This document shows positions 33,707-40,733 of a stretch of DNA of 48,381 bases, piece after piece. Both the position numbers and the translations under genes were made by a program. A model generated the notes under the pieces. It was not told the origin of the DNA, made no database searches, and saw only the letters and a list, made by a program, of their open reading frames with translations. Source of the stretch: a virus. The stretch covers positions 1 through 48,381 of the IMG/VR virus record IMGVR_UViG_3300025138_007760; one strand, 5' to 3'. Position 1 is the stretch's first letter. Each line of letters begins with the position of its first letter.

Positions 33707-33771
33707 TATATAACGATGAAACAAAGCGAAAGGTTTACTGGACTCGGGTGCGATACCCGACAGCTCCACCA
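33707..33771 (+). ncRNA. ssrA: tmRNA acceptor piece (permuted ssrA, 3' half)
   Basis: Ends in the T arm CTCGGGTGCGATACCCGA (five-base stem, seven-base loop) and the acceptor strand AGCTCC A CCA; CCA is encoded at 33769-33771. AGCTCC pairs with GGGGCT at the start of the coding piece 160 bases downstream (one G-U pair), giving the alanine-type acceptor stem. Because the 3' half comes first, the gene is circularly permuted, as in alphaproteobacteria and some cyanobacteria. The 5' end is inferred from the promoter. Confidence 0.88.
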
Positions 33772-33931
33772 AAATATGAAGATATTCTTTCAAGATTTTA
33801 TCTGGTGGTATAAGATACAAGCACCAAAGTATGGATATATTTCGAGTATCTCATCGTGTATCTTTAACGCAAGACACTTCTTAAGAGATGGAAGATATCG
33901 AATTCAGACGAACGGTGTACCAAACGAATAT
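33772..33931 (+). other. Intervening segment of permuted tmRNA
   Basis: About 160 bases between the CCA end and GGGGCTGA. It should be removed from the precursor by RNA processing. It looks long for this role; I see GGTGTACC (a small inverted repeat near 33914) but no tRNA and no likely gene. Confidence 0.65.
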
Positions 33932-34115
33932 GGGGCTGAAATAGGATCGACAGAGACGAAATAGCGATGTGGAGTTATCCGGATGTAAGCTCGGTTAATG
34001 CGAACAATACGATAAATGCAAACGATAATTTTGCACCTCAAGAGTTAGCTCAAGCAGCTTAATTCTTATGAGCCCGGAGGAGCTTGGAAACAGAATCCTC
34101 CACAGATTTCCTGAG
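33932..34115 (+). ncRNA. ssrA: tmRNA coding piece (permuted ssrA, 5' half)
   Basis: Starts GGGGCTGAAATAGGATCGACAG, the standard tmRNA 5' end. A pseudoknot-like stretch precedes the tag, the resume codon is GCA (34018-34020), and a hairpin GGAGGA/TCCTCC (34076-34081 with 34096-34101) follows the tag stop. The exact 3' end is not determinable by eye and is set approximately after this hairpin. tmRNA with SmpB rescues stalled ribosomes and tags products for proteolysis. Confidence 0.85.
34018..34062 (+). CDS. tmRNA proteolysis tag
   Basis: Reads ANDNFAPQELAQAA then TAA. The ANDNFA start is the alphaproteobacterial type (Caulobacter begins ANDNFAEE) and the tag ends in QAA, near the usual hydrophobic-AA degron. 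With the tRNA-derived alanine the added tag has 15 residues. Confidence 0.88.
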   Translation, partial: ANDNFAPQELAQAA

Positions 34116-34350
34116 GTAAGTACGTGTTGCAACACTACTTATAAAAAACCGGGATTCACGTGTGCACTTTACGGGGTGCGGCGACGTAGGTGGGCTACCA
34201 AGACGGATAAGGTAGACTCGATATAAGAACGTAAAATTACCTACACGGCAGGGCGGGCTGGACGCACGAGGGAACTAAAATAGTCCTGCTAAAAAAGTGT
34301 GATGACTTAATACATCCGCGTGGGGGAAATGTTACCCCCACAACCTATAT
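34116..34350 (+). ncRNA. GC-richer structured non-coding stretch after tmRNA
   Basis: No gene of any length fits. Possible stems: GTAGGT (34186-34191) with ACCTAC (34239-34244) enclosing CTACC (34195-34199) with GGTAG (34211-34215); GGCAGG (34247-34252) with CCTGCT (34285-34290); GTGGGGG (34320-34326) with CCCCCAC (34335-34341). Higher G+C than the surrounding genes also argues for RNA structure. Either an additional RNA or a long 3' part of the tmRNA precursor; identity unknown. Confidence 0.5.
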
Positions 34351-34361
34351 AGGAGATTTAA

Positions 34362-34568
34362 ATGGTAGAAGAAAAAAAGAATGGTATTGTTGTTAAAGAT
34401 GAACACAACGAATTCGAACTCGCATTAAGATTTCTTGGTAATGAACTAATTGCAATTAAGATGAAAGCGACTAATTTTAGTGGTAAACTCATAGTTTGGA
34501 GTATTCTACTATTATTATTTAGTTTTATGATGATTGAAATATTTGAAGTAGATAAATGGTTAGGATAA
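34362..34568 (+). CDS. Small membrane protein (68 aa)
   Basis: AGGAG precedes ATG 34362. Charged N-terminus, then one transmembrane helix (LIVWSILLLLFSFMMIEIF) near the C-terminus. First protein gene after the tmRNA, probably on the P10 transcript. Unknown. Confidence 0.75.
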   Translation: MVEEKKNGIVVKDEHNEFELALRFLGNELIAIKMKATNFSGKLIVWSILLLLFSFMMIEIFEVDKWLG

Positions 34569-34572
34569 AAAC

Positions 34573-34725
34573 ATGTGGCACAAAGTATTAGAACACACTG
34601 ATTTAATGACTCAAAAGAATATTGAAAGGAAGAAAATTATGACACCAAATCCACACTATATTAATATGATGATTAATATTGGCATATTTGCTATGTTAGT
34701 ATATGTTGCAATACAGGTATCTTAA
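34573..34725 (+). CDS. Very small membrane protein (50 or 28 aa)
   Basis: ATG 34573 gives 50 residues; ATG 34639, which has AAGGAAG at better spacing, gives 28. Both contain the transmembrane segment MMINIGIFAMLVYVAIQV. The stop overlaps the desaturase start (TAATG), which supports its being translated. Confidence 0.55.
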   Translation: MWHKVLEHTDLMTQKNIERKKIMTPNPHYINMMINIGIFAMLVYVAIQVS

Positions 34726-35279
34726 TGGAAATACTAGTAGCGTACTGCACGTATTACGTATTAGCAACTATTGGTATAACGTACGGATTTCATAGAACAT
34801 TTGCTCACGGCGGATATAAAGCAGGACCATTCATTGTAGATCGATTTATAGAATGCGTTATGCTTTATTGTGGTGTATTATGTGGAGGTCAATCTGCGTT
34901 AAGTTGGTGTGGTGTTCACAGAATGCATCATGCGTATGCCGATACACCAAAAGATCCACACTCTCCTATATACAAAAAATGGTGGGAAATATTATTCTCT
35001 ACATGGAGAGTAAAGTGCATTCCACGTAAGTTTGTAAAAGATTTATACAATAATCCTCGGGTTATGTTCTTTCATAAGTATCGATATTATATTTTAGGAC
35101 TTACTTACATAGTCTTTTATCAATACTTATTGTACTTACTTACAGCATTCGTATTATCATATATATTTTATGGTACACTAAATCTATTTGGACATACTGA
35201 TACAGGACCAGTGAATAGATGGTGGATAAATATATTTGCGCCGTTTGAAGGAAGTCATAATGATCACCACAAAAAATAG
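34725..35279 (+). CDS. Short fatty acid (acyl) desaturase
   Basis: 184 residues. All three histidine boxes of membrane desaturases are present: HRTFAH (23-28), HRMHH (65-69) and HNDHH (178-182), with hydrophobic helices between. They bind the di-iron centre that inserts a double bond in an acyl chain. The protein ends two residues after the last box, well short of the usual 250-300, so it is a minimal form. Overlaps the next gene by 20 bases. Confidence 0.88.
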   Translation: MEILVAYCTYYVLATIGITYGFHRTFAHGGYKAGPFIVDRFIECVMLYCGVLCGGQSALSWCGVHRMHHAYADTPKDPHSPIYKKWWEILFSTWRVKCIPRKFVKDLYNNPRVMFFHKYRYYILGLTYIVFYQYLLYLLTAFVLSYIFYGTLNLFGHTDTGPVNRWWINIFAPFEGSHNDHHKK

Positions 35280-35940
35280 ATGGAAAGATAGAACAGAACT
35301 ACCAGTGTTTAAAAAACTATTACAGTTTCAATTTAATCCTATTAAATTACTTGAATCATATAATCAGATTAAAGACAAAGATTGGAATGCTATGAGTAAT
35401 GAATACTCTAAGTTTACTGAATCACACAATATAGTTACACAAAAGTTTGACAATGAATACCAACAATATGGTCTTACAGAATTTGATAGTAATTATAATA
35501 TAGAAAATAGAACTGAAAAATCTGGTAGTATATGGGATAGAAAAATAGCAAAGAGTAACCCACACGCAGATGAAAGATTTTATAGAAAACGAAAAGATAA
35601 TATACCAGAATATATTGAAGAAGTATTGAATACTATAGGAAAGAACGTTGTACACAAAACACGTTTTGCAAAATTACCTGCAGGTAGAAAAATAAAGAAA
35701 CACATAGATCATGACACTAAGTACGGTATTAGATTACACATCCCAATCATAACAAATAATAAATCGTTCTATGGTGGAACAGGTTCTGACGGTGTAACAC
35801 ATGAATCGCACTTTCCAGCAGATGGTGGTGTATGGTTTATTAATCCAGGAGTTCCTCATTGGGTATATAATGAAGGTAATACTGAAAGAGTGCATCTTAT
35901 TGTGTCATGTGATACGCAGGAGATATTAAATGAATATTGA
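35260..35940 (+). CDS. 2OG-Fe(II) oxygenase-like, aspartyl/asparaginyl beta-hydroxylase type
   Basis: 226 residues from ATG 35260 with AAGGAAG upstream; the frame is open to 35236. HIDHD gives H148 and D150, GVPHWVYNEGNTER gives H200 and R210 for 2-oxoglutarate, on a double-stranded beta-helix (RLHIPIITN, VHLIVSCD). Same architecture as aspartyl/asparaginyl hydroxylases. Substrate unknown. Confidence 0.85.
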   Translation: MITTKNRWKDRTELPVFKKLLQFQFNPIKLLESYNQIKDKDWNAMSNEYSKFTESHNIVTQKFDNEYQQYGLTEFDSNYNIENRTEKSGSIWDRKIAKSNPHADERFYRKRKDNIPEYIEEVLNTIGKNVVHKTRFAKLPAGRKIKKHIDHDTKYGIRLHIPIITNNKSFYGGTGSDGVTHESHFPADGGVWFINPGVPHWVYNEGNTERVHLIVSCDTQEILNEY

Positions 35941-36655
35941 TGAACACGATTGGAAAAACAAGTCATTAGACTCTTTAGTTAATAATGAAGTAGATCTTGT
36001 TGTCATTAACAATGTACCTACATGTCAAATTGAGATTTATAATTTTATGTCAAAGTATTATGAAATATGTCCGCAAGATCCACTTAATCAAATATTTGTC
36101 TCAATTAAAAATAATCCAAGTAATGATAAAGAAGACTTAAGATCAGAGACTGAGTTAGCGTGGCATATAGACGGAATATATAAAAAGAAACCTTATAATG
36201 TAACAGGACTTTATTGTATTGATATTGACGGTAGTGCAGACACGATGTTTGTAGATAATAGAATTATTGACAGTATTTCAGATTACTATCAAGAACATCA
36301 GAATGATATTGCAGCAATTGACATGGAACGTCTTACTGATGATAAACGTTATCCATATAAGTTTCGTAACGAAAAAGAAAAGAAACTTTTTCGTAGGTTT
36401 CATGGTTCTGTAAAACATCAACTCTTTCAAAAAGATAAACGTGGTACGTACATATACTATTCAAATAGTAGTAGTATATTACAAGAGAGTGATATGATAG
36501 ATGATATCCTGTATTCAAAAGATAGAATATACAGTCATGTATGGAAAAAGAAACAATTGGTGATGTGTAATAATATTACAACAAATCATAAAAGAAACGC
36601 AAACACGTCTCGGTCTCGTCATATGTGGAAAGTGTGTGGATGGAATTTGAATTAG
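35930..36655 (+). CDS. TauD-like 2OG-Fe(II) dioxygenase
   Basis: 241 residues. LAWHIDGIY gives H79 and D81, then TGLYCIDIDG; the distal pair is H220 (TTNHKRNA) and R230 (SRSRHMW), as in the TauD/TfdA family. It begins in the last codons of the previous oxygenase. Substrate unknown. Confidence 0.8.
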   Translation: MNIDEHDWKNKSLDSLVNNEVDLVVINNVPTCQIEIYNFMSKYYEICPQDPLNQIFVSIKNNPSNDKEDLRSETELAWHIDGIYKKKPYNVTGLYCIDIDGSADTMFVDNRIIDSISDYYQEHQNDIAAIDMERLTDDKRYPYKFRNEKEKKLFRRFHGSVKHQLFQKDKRGTYIYYSNSSSILQESDMIDDILYSKDRIYSHVWKKKQLVMCNNITTNHKRNANTSRSRHMWKVCGWNLN

Positions 36656-37194
36656 TTAAAGTACAAAGTATAGATGAAATCCTACCAATACTTAATATTG
36701 CGTCTCAAGAAAAACATAAAAATAGATTAAACTATAATATCGATCGTATAAAAAAGAGATGGGAACATTACATGTGTTTTCATAAACTTGTTGATCACGA
36801 ATTAGGTGGAGTAATTGCGATATCTGGTGTTTATAAGTATCATGATAAACTTGCGAGAGTTATCGACAGGACGTGGGTTCATCCGTATTATAGATCAACA
36901 TTCATACACAAAAATAATAATATGATCGTAAGACCGGTCATTGATTACTTTCTTCCGTATCAAACAGAATATTGTAGAAAACGAGGTATGACATCATTTG
37001 TGTCAATACAATATCCAAGTAAAACAAAAGTACTTGAAAGACTTATAAGAGAAACTCATTGTGGTTATAAATTACTACCTGATTTTTATTTTACGTGTCA
37101 ACATGATAATTATGAAAATGTAAAGTGTTGGCAAAGATGTATATCAACAGGTGAAATTGATCTTGCAAAAAAATCAGTCGGTGAGATAATCTAG
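36640..37194 (+). CDS. GNAT-like acetyltransferase candidate
   Basis: 184 residues from ATG 36640 (GGAAAG upstream; in-frame GTG at 36625). GGVIAISGVYKY, then RVIDRTWVHPYYRSTFI and a following helix, with GMTSFVSIQYPS, have the strand-loop order of GNAT N-acyltransferases, but the CoA loop is not classical. Last plus-strand gene here; it overlaps the end of the minus-strand gene 37174-37860 by 21 bases. Confidence 0.5.
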   Translation: MEFELVKVQSIDEILPILNIASQEKHKNRLNYNIDRIKKRWEHYMCFHKLVDHELGGVIAISGVYKYHDKLARVIDRTWVHPYYRSTFIHKNNNMIVRPVIDYFLPYQTEYCRKRGMTSFVSIQYPSKTKVLERLIRETHCGYKLLPDFYFTCQHDNYENVKCWQRCISTGEIDLAKKSVGEII

Positions 37195-37860
37195 TATTAA
37201 TTCTTGTAATATATTATAATTTTTTTCTGTAGGAAGAAGACCAATAAAGAATTGATAAACTTCTCCTAAAGCAGTAGCGTCGTGAATAACACTTGTGTCA
37301 ATAAGATATAAACGATTCGATTCAAATTTTGATTCTATCATGTCTTCACCGTATCTCAATTGCATGCTCGCGGAGTTAGTGCAACCCCACAATCTTAAGT
37401 TTGGCGCAGGTAATAATACGTCGATGTGGGGAGTGAAGTTGTCACCGCTCTGCCACCACAGTATACTAGACCTGCATAAATCAAATTGTTGTATTGGTTT
37501 CATATATTTCATTTGTTCAGTGTGTGTTGTAAAATCTCCTTCAATATAACATTTATTCACTAAACCTTTAGCGTGCTTTTTATTATGATGATCAAGTGGA
37601 CCTATCGACAAATCATCGGCCGTGTTTCTACCGTCTAAGTTGACGAGAGCACAGCCTTTACGCGTTTTAAGATCTCTGTTGTCTCCCCATTGATAAAAGA
37701 GTTCATGTATCGCACTAAAATCATGTTCGACATTATCACATAATAATGGTAAAGGCGTTAAAAACTTTCTGTGTAAAACTGAATACATATCACTTGGCAC
37801 TTTTTCAGCTTTCATATAAAGTTGTCGAGTCATTTCAGATGAGAATTTTTGTTTTTTCAT
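37174..37860 (-). CDS. 2OG-Fe(II) oxygenase-like protein (minus strand)
   Basis: 228 residues. FTPHIDVLLPAPNLRLWGC gives H145 and D147, NRLYLIDTSVIHDA gives H193, within a beta-helix as in aspartyl-hydroxylase-like proteins; the arginine that binds 2OG is less obvious. ATGA overlap with the next minus gene. Distal end of the minus-strand operon. Confidence 0.65.
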   Translation of the reverse strand: MKKQKFSSEMTRQLYMKAEKVPSDMYSVLHRKFLTPLPLLCDNVEHDFSAIHELFYQWGDNRDLKTRKGCALVNLDGRNTADDLSIGPLDHHNKKHAKGLVNKCYIEGDFTTHTEQMKYMKPIQQFDLCRSSILWWQSGDNFTPHIDVLLPAPNLRLWGCTNSASMQLRYGEDMIESKFESNRLYLIDTSVIHDATALGEVYQFFIGLLPTEKNYNILQELILDYLTD

Positions 37861-38378
37861 TGTATCGCCATTACGATATGTGTACGAGTATCTCTTCCAA
37901 AGTTGCCAGCTGTGTGTTTCTGAGTAGTGTCTACGATGTACGATTTTCCAGCTTCAAGATGATAAGTCTTCCAATCTTTATCGAAAAATTTACAGTACTC
38001 ATTAGTCACTATTGGTATATGAAGTCTCTTAGAAAAATCATGATGGTATGAGTAACACTTACCGGGTTTGAGATTCATGAATCTTGAACGGCCTATCATG
38101 AAGTCGTCACTAATTTCGTCATACATGTCTTCAATATAAGTGTTACGAAATAAGTCATTAAGGTGTTTCCAGTGAAAGTCTTTTCCCTTAATGTCATCAT
38201 AAGATCGTATCTCATAATAGTTCTGTAGTCCACCACTTCCACACGTCAATTGTTTTTGTGGATCACGCACATCACCTCTGTTATTTAAAGTGACCTGATC
38301 AATATGCGAGTACGTGTCAAGTATCTCTTGTATCTTACTAATGTCGAATTGATATTCTAGAGTTTCAATGAATGCCAT
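37857..38378 (-). CDS. 2OG-Fe(II) oxygenase-like, aspartyl hydroxylase type (minus strand)
   Basis: 173 residues. YHHDFSKRLHIPIVTN gives H112 and D114, TTQKHTAGNFGRDTRTHIVM gives H155 and R165. Close in layout to the plus-strand protein at 35260 (KHIDHD, RLHIPIITN), suggesting a shared ancestor and duplication onto the other strand. Confidence 0.8.
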   Translation of the reverse strand: MAFIETLEYQFDISKIQEILDTYSHIDQVTLNNRGDVRDPQKQLTCGSGGLQNYYEIRSYDDIKGKDFHWKHLNDLFRNTYIEDMYDEISDDFMIGRSRFMNLKPGKCYSYHHDFSKRLHIPIVTNEYCKFFDKDWKTYHLEAGKSYIVDTTQKHTAGNFGRDTRTHIVMAIQ

Positions 38379-38791
38379 GTCTCTACTGCTCCTTTATCAA
38401 ATCCTATCTGTAGACAGATTCTCGTGTACTCGTTATTGAAGACTGCGTGTCTACGCCTTACGTCTAATAATACTGGTCCTTCATATTCACCGTGCTCAGT
38501 CATACCGTTTGCATAATTTTCAGAGAGTGGATGAATTACAACGCATGAACGCGTACCATCAACGTGCCAGTCTTGTATTGCGTGTGGTTCCATCTTCATA
38601 AGAGCGACACGTTCGTATGACTTGTATGTAGTTGGTAAGAAATGCAACGCGCTTACTTTCCCTGATACTGTAGATTTGTGATTATACCACTTATTAGAAT
38701 GTGATTGTTGCAAATATTCTTGTATTTCTGATTGTGATAAGAATTGTGGTACACTACACACACCATACTTTTCTAATTTATATTCACTCAT
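38357..38791 (-). CDS. Short 2OG-Fe(II) oxygenase-like protein (minus strand)
   Basis: 144 residues. IQDWHVDGTRSCVVIHPL gives H76 and D78; RRRHAVFNNEYTRICLQIGF gives H115 and R124. Smallest of the five oxygenase-like proteins in the region. Overlaps its neighbour by 22 bases. Confidence 0.75.
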   Translation of the reverse strand: MSEYKLEKYGVCSVPQFLSQSEIQEYLQQSHSNKWYNHKSTVSGKVSALHFLPTTYKSYERVALMKMEPHAIQDWHVDGTRSCVVIHPLSENYANGMTEHGEYEGPVLLDVRRRHAVFNNEYTRICLQIGFDKGAVETWHSLKL

Positions 38792-38801
38792 TATGCATTT
38801 C

Positions 38802-39236
38802 TCATGGTTTACATATTGTAATTTCTTTAACGCGATTTGGATTATTCAAAACCCACTGTACTGTATCAACACATTCATCTAAAGATATCTTTTCTGCTTT
38901 GACGTGTGCTACACTTGGTGAATCGATATAACTAAATCTTATTATTGATGTATTAACACCTTGATAGAATAACTGTTCATTCGCTTTATCTAACGCTATC
39001 TTTTGTATTGAGTATATTCTTGGTGTTTTTTTGATACCATCTGCAGCGTTTGATCCAATATTAATGATACGTTTACCAAGTTCTGCTGCTTTGTATAACC
39101 AATCAACCTGTTGAAATCCATTGTGTTTACAATTAATAAACACATCACAGTCTTCTAATTTATCAACACTGCCGTATTCTTCCCACAGTCTTTGTCCAAG
39201 ACCTCTTCTTATTCCTGTTATATAATATTCAGTCAT
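38802..39236 (-). CDS. Short-chain dehydrogenase/reductase-like protein
   Basis: 144 residues. ITGIRRGLGQRLWEE is a GxxxGLG-type NAD(P) loop, INIGSNAADG carries the Ser strand, and YSIQKIALDKANEQL gives the YxxxK pair. Much shorter than standard SDRs (about 250): the segment between the glycine loop and the middle strands is reduced. May still bind cofactor; activity uncertain. Confidence 0.75.
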   Translation of the reverse strand: MTEYYITGIRRGLGQRLWEEYGSVDKLEDCDVFINCKHNGFQQVDWLYKAAELGKRIINIGSNAADGIKKTPRIYSIQKIALDKANEQLFYQGVNTSIIRFSYIDSPSVAHVKAEKISLDECVDTVQWVLNNPNRVKEITICKP

Positions 39237-39405
39237 TTTTACGCCACCTACAATATGCGTTAAATAAGTTCATATTGAACCATATTAACATTCCTGCGAG
39301 TAACGGACTCATTAACATCATCTTATAACATATGAATAACATACACGATGTGATCCCAATCATGATATGATCTCTTGTTTGTAACGTTCTATTCACTAAA
39401 ATCAT
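39229..39405 (-). CDS. Small membrane protein (58 aa, minus strand)
   Basis: ATG at 39405 with AAGG close upstream. Very hydrophobic (IMIGITSCMLFICYKMMLM, LLAGMLIWFNMNLF), two membrane segments. The end overlaps the SDR start by eight bases. Unknown. Confidence 0.6.
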   Translation of the reverse strand: MILVNRTLQTRDHIMIGITSCMLFICYKMMLMSPLLAGMLIWFNMNLFNAYCRWRKND

Positions 39406-39547
39406 CCTTAATCTTCCTATCCATTATATTATGTTCATCCGGATTATTACGTTTCCATTCATTATCACGTATCCTATCATATATAATCATATACGCAACA
39501 GTTAATATCAACAATCCCATCATCCCATATATTACTATCTCAATCAC
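39389..39547 (-). CDS. Small membrane protein (52 aa, GTG start, minus strand)
   Basis: GTG at 39547 with GGAG eight bases upstream. One membrane helix (IEIVIYGMMGLLILTVAYMII) and a charged tail (DRIRDNEWKRNNPDEHN). Overlaps both neighbours. Unknown. Confidence 0.55.
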   Translation of the reverse strand: MIEIVIYGMMGLLILTVAYMIIYDRIRDNEWKRNNPDEHNIMDRKIKDDFSE

Positions 39548-39657
39548 CCATACATCTCCATTAATATTCCTACACTCGCATATATTATAGTAATACTTAC
39601 TATATAGAGTAATACATATTCACTTAACTTCATATCTGTACTATCATATAAAGACAT
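39544..39657 (-). CDS. Very small membrane protein (37 aa, minus strand)
   Basis: ATG at 39657, no clear RBS. One hydrophobic segment (YVLLYIVSITIIYASVGIL). Overlaps the next gene by four bases (GTGA), which supports expression. Confidence 0.45.
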   Translation of the reverse strand: MSLYDSTDMKLSEYVLLYIVSITIIYASVGILMEMYG

Positions 39658-39693
39658 AATGTTATCGTTATAACATATACAGTCACACTTACC

Positions 39694-39888
39694 TTAAACA
39701 TTCTTACTATAATCTCCCCAATACTTCATACGATCATTCCAACATGTACGTTTTGTATCATGTTCTATCATTTTCTCTATATAATGATCATGTTTTGTAT
39801 GGTATAACTCTCTATCAGTTGATCCAAACTCTCTCCTATACACGGTCTTACCTTTATCAGGACTTTCATATATGTATTTTTTATTCAT
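39694..39888 (-). CDS. Hypothetical protein (64 aa, minus strand)
   Basis: ATG at 39888 with AGGAAAAGAA upstream. Highly charged, His/Tyr/Lys-rich (RELYHTKHDHYIEKMIEHDTK). Unknown. Probably near the start of the minus-strand operon that ends in the oxygenases. Confidence 0.65.
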   Translation of the reverse strand: MNKKYIYESPDKGKTVYRREFGSTDRELYHTKHDHYIEKMIEHDTKRTCWNDRMKYWGDYSKNV

Positions 39889-39896
39889 TTCTTTTC

Positions 39897-40019
39897 CTAT
39901 CGGTTTCTTGTTAATATTATCATTAATAGTATACTATAATATAGTCTCTTTAATAATTCATATGGGAGCGAGTCAATAACTTTACCTAATAATCTATATA
40001 AAAGGTTTAATAAGTTCAT
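39897..40019 (-). CDS. Possible tiny amphipathic protein (40 aa, minus strand)
   Basis: ATG at 40019; no convincing RBS. Leu-rich amphipathic helix (MNLLNLLYRLLGKVIDSL). Its stop lies within the RBS of the 64-residue gene that follows. Only weakly supported. Confidence 0.3.
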   Translation of the reverse strand: MNLLNLLYRLLGKVIDSLPYELLKRLYYSILLMIILTRNR

Positions 40020-40199
40020 ATAAAGATGTACCGTATACAATGACTCATAATACTATATATAAGGTGTGTAAGTCATACATTCTACATAAACTGTATGTAT
40101 ATCAGAGAAACTAGGTCTAGAGGGAGTACGATCGGTAACCTTAGTGTCCTCGGTAGTTCGCGAAACTTTTATCTCACTCACAAAAAAAGTGCACGGTCG

Positions 40200-40251
40200 T
40201 TAACATGTTATGTTCTTTTTCCTTTACATTTACGCGAAAGTATGGTATAAT
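40200..40251 (+). promoter_or_regulatory. Early promoter P11 with palindrome, no adjacent gene
   Basis: TTAACATGTTA (40200-40210), -35 TTTACA (40223-40228), 17 bases, TGGTATAAT with TATAAT 40246-40251. The nearest good protein start is almost 480 bases downstream (40734). Confidence 0.87.
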
Positions 40252-40254
40252 AAA

Positions 40255-40284
40255 AGAGTATACGGGGAGAAGGGGATATACTCT
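40255..40284 (+). other. 5'-end RNA hairpin with GGGGA-containing loop
   Basis: AGAGTATA (40255-40262) pairs perfectly with TATACTCT (40277-40284). The 14-base loop CGGGGAGAAGGGGA has two GGGGA elements, similar to ribosome-binding sites and to CsrA-binding GGA. It lies at the expected 5' end of the P11 transcript. Confidence 0.6.
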
Positions 40285-40297
40285 CTCATGACTCTGT

Positions 40298-40327
40298 ACA
40301 GTATTCCACAGTATATAACAGTAATAA
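40298..40327 (+). repeat. Three phased ACAGTA decamers
   Basis: ACAGTA at 40298, 40308 and 40318, i.e. exactly every 10 bases, so on one face of the helix. Short, but regular; iteron-like protein binding or chance. Confidence 0.5.
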
Positions 40328-40384
40328 TAAGATAGGACAACAATTGATTAATTCAGACTCAATATAATAGATCACGCGTCCCTT

Positions 40385-40511
40385 AGAGAACCATAGAGGG
40401 ACATCGAATCTCCACGACATATGGTTATACATCTCCTATAGAGTACGGTCACTGGCGGTCTTCTTAGAGGTCCCTCAGATGATCGCAGAGACCCGAAGAG
40501 AACCACAGAGG
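40385..40511 (+). repeat. Direct repeat pair AGAGAACCAYAGAGG
   Basis: Copies at 40385-40399 and 40497-40511 differ at one base (T/C), 112 bases apart, in the non-coding region. Suggests a duplicated RNA element or binding site. Confidence 0.5.
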
Positions 40512-40733
40512 TATGATCCATCATCTCTCTTATACCATATAGGGGTCTATATTTCAAAAAGTTGACAGTGGTATAGCAGGCCACTAGTATGGTTCGAATG
40601 TATACAGAGACAGAAGTTTTTTTCAGAAACCTTTTATATTTTTTTTTTTCTCCAGAATTTTTTTCGTCTATAACTCTTGTCCGAAGGCGATCCATATATA
40701 GTAGTATAACATAGATAATACACGGAGTTTATT

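Larger units (their letters stand above)
40020..40733. other. Non-coding/regulatory region between divergent units
   Basis: About 700 bases with no convincing protein gene. It holds promoter P11, a 5' hairpin, three phased ACAGTA decamers, a pair of near-identical 15-mers and T-rich tracts near 40614-40650. G+C is above the flanking genes between 40380 and 40520. May encode an RNA leader or a small RNA, or be a control/origin region; not resolved. Confidence 0.55.

Noticed and set aside
33671-33964. 97-residue plus-strand open frame over the tmRNA promoter, acceptor piece and spacer
   Set aside because: Covers the promoter and RNA gene; the sequence is explained by tmRNA structure and there is no RBS.
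34320-34341. GTGGGGG/CCCCCAC hairpin as a rho-independent terminator
   Set aside because: Seven-base stem is good but no T-run follows; transcription likely continues into the 34362 gene.
39960-40200. tRNA or further tmRNA-like element in the region before P11
   Set aside because: No T-arm or acceptor pattern with CCA found; short inverted repeats only.
40372-40695. 107-residue open frame on the minus strand in the non-coding region
   Set aside because: No ribosome-binding site, low-complexity lysine run from a poly-T tract and repeat-derived segments (SLYGSLRDA, VLFGSLRSS); more likely chance opening over structured DNA.
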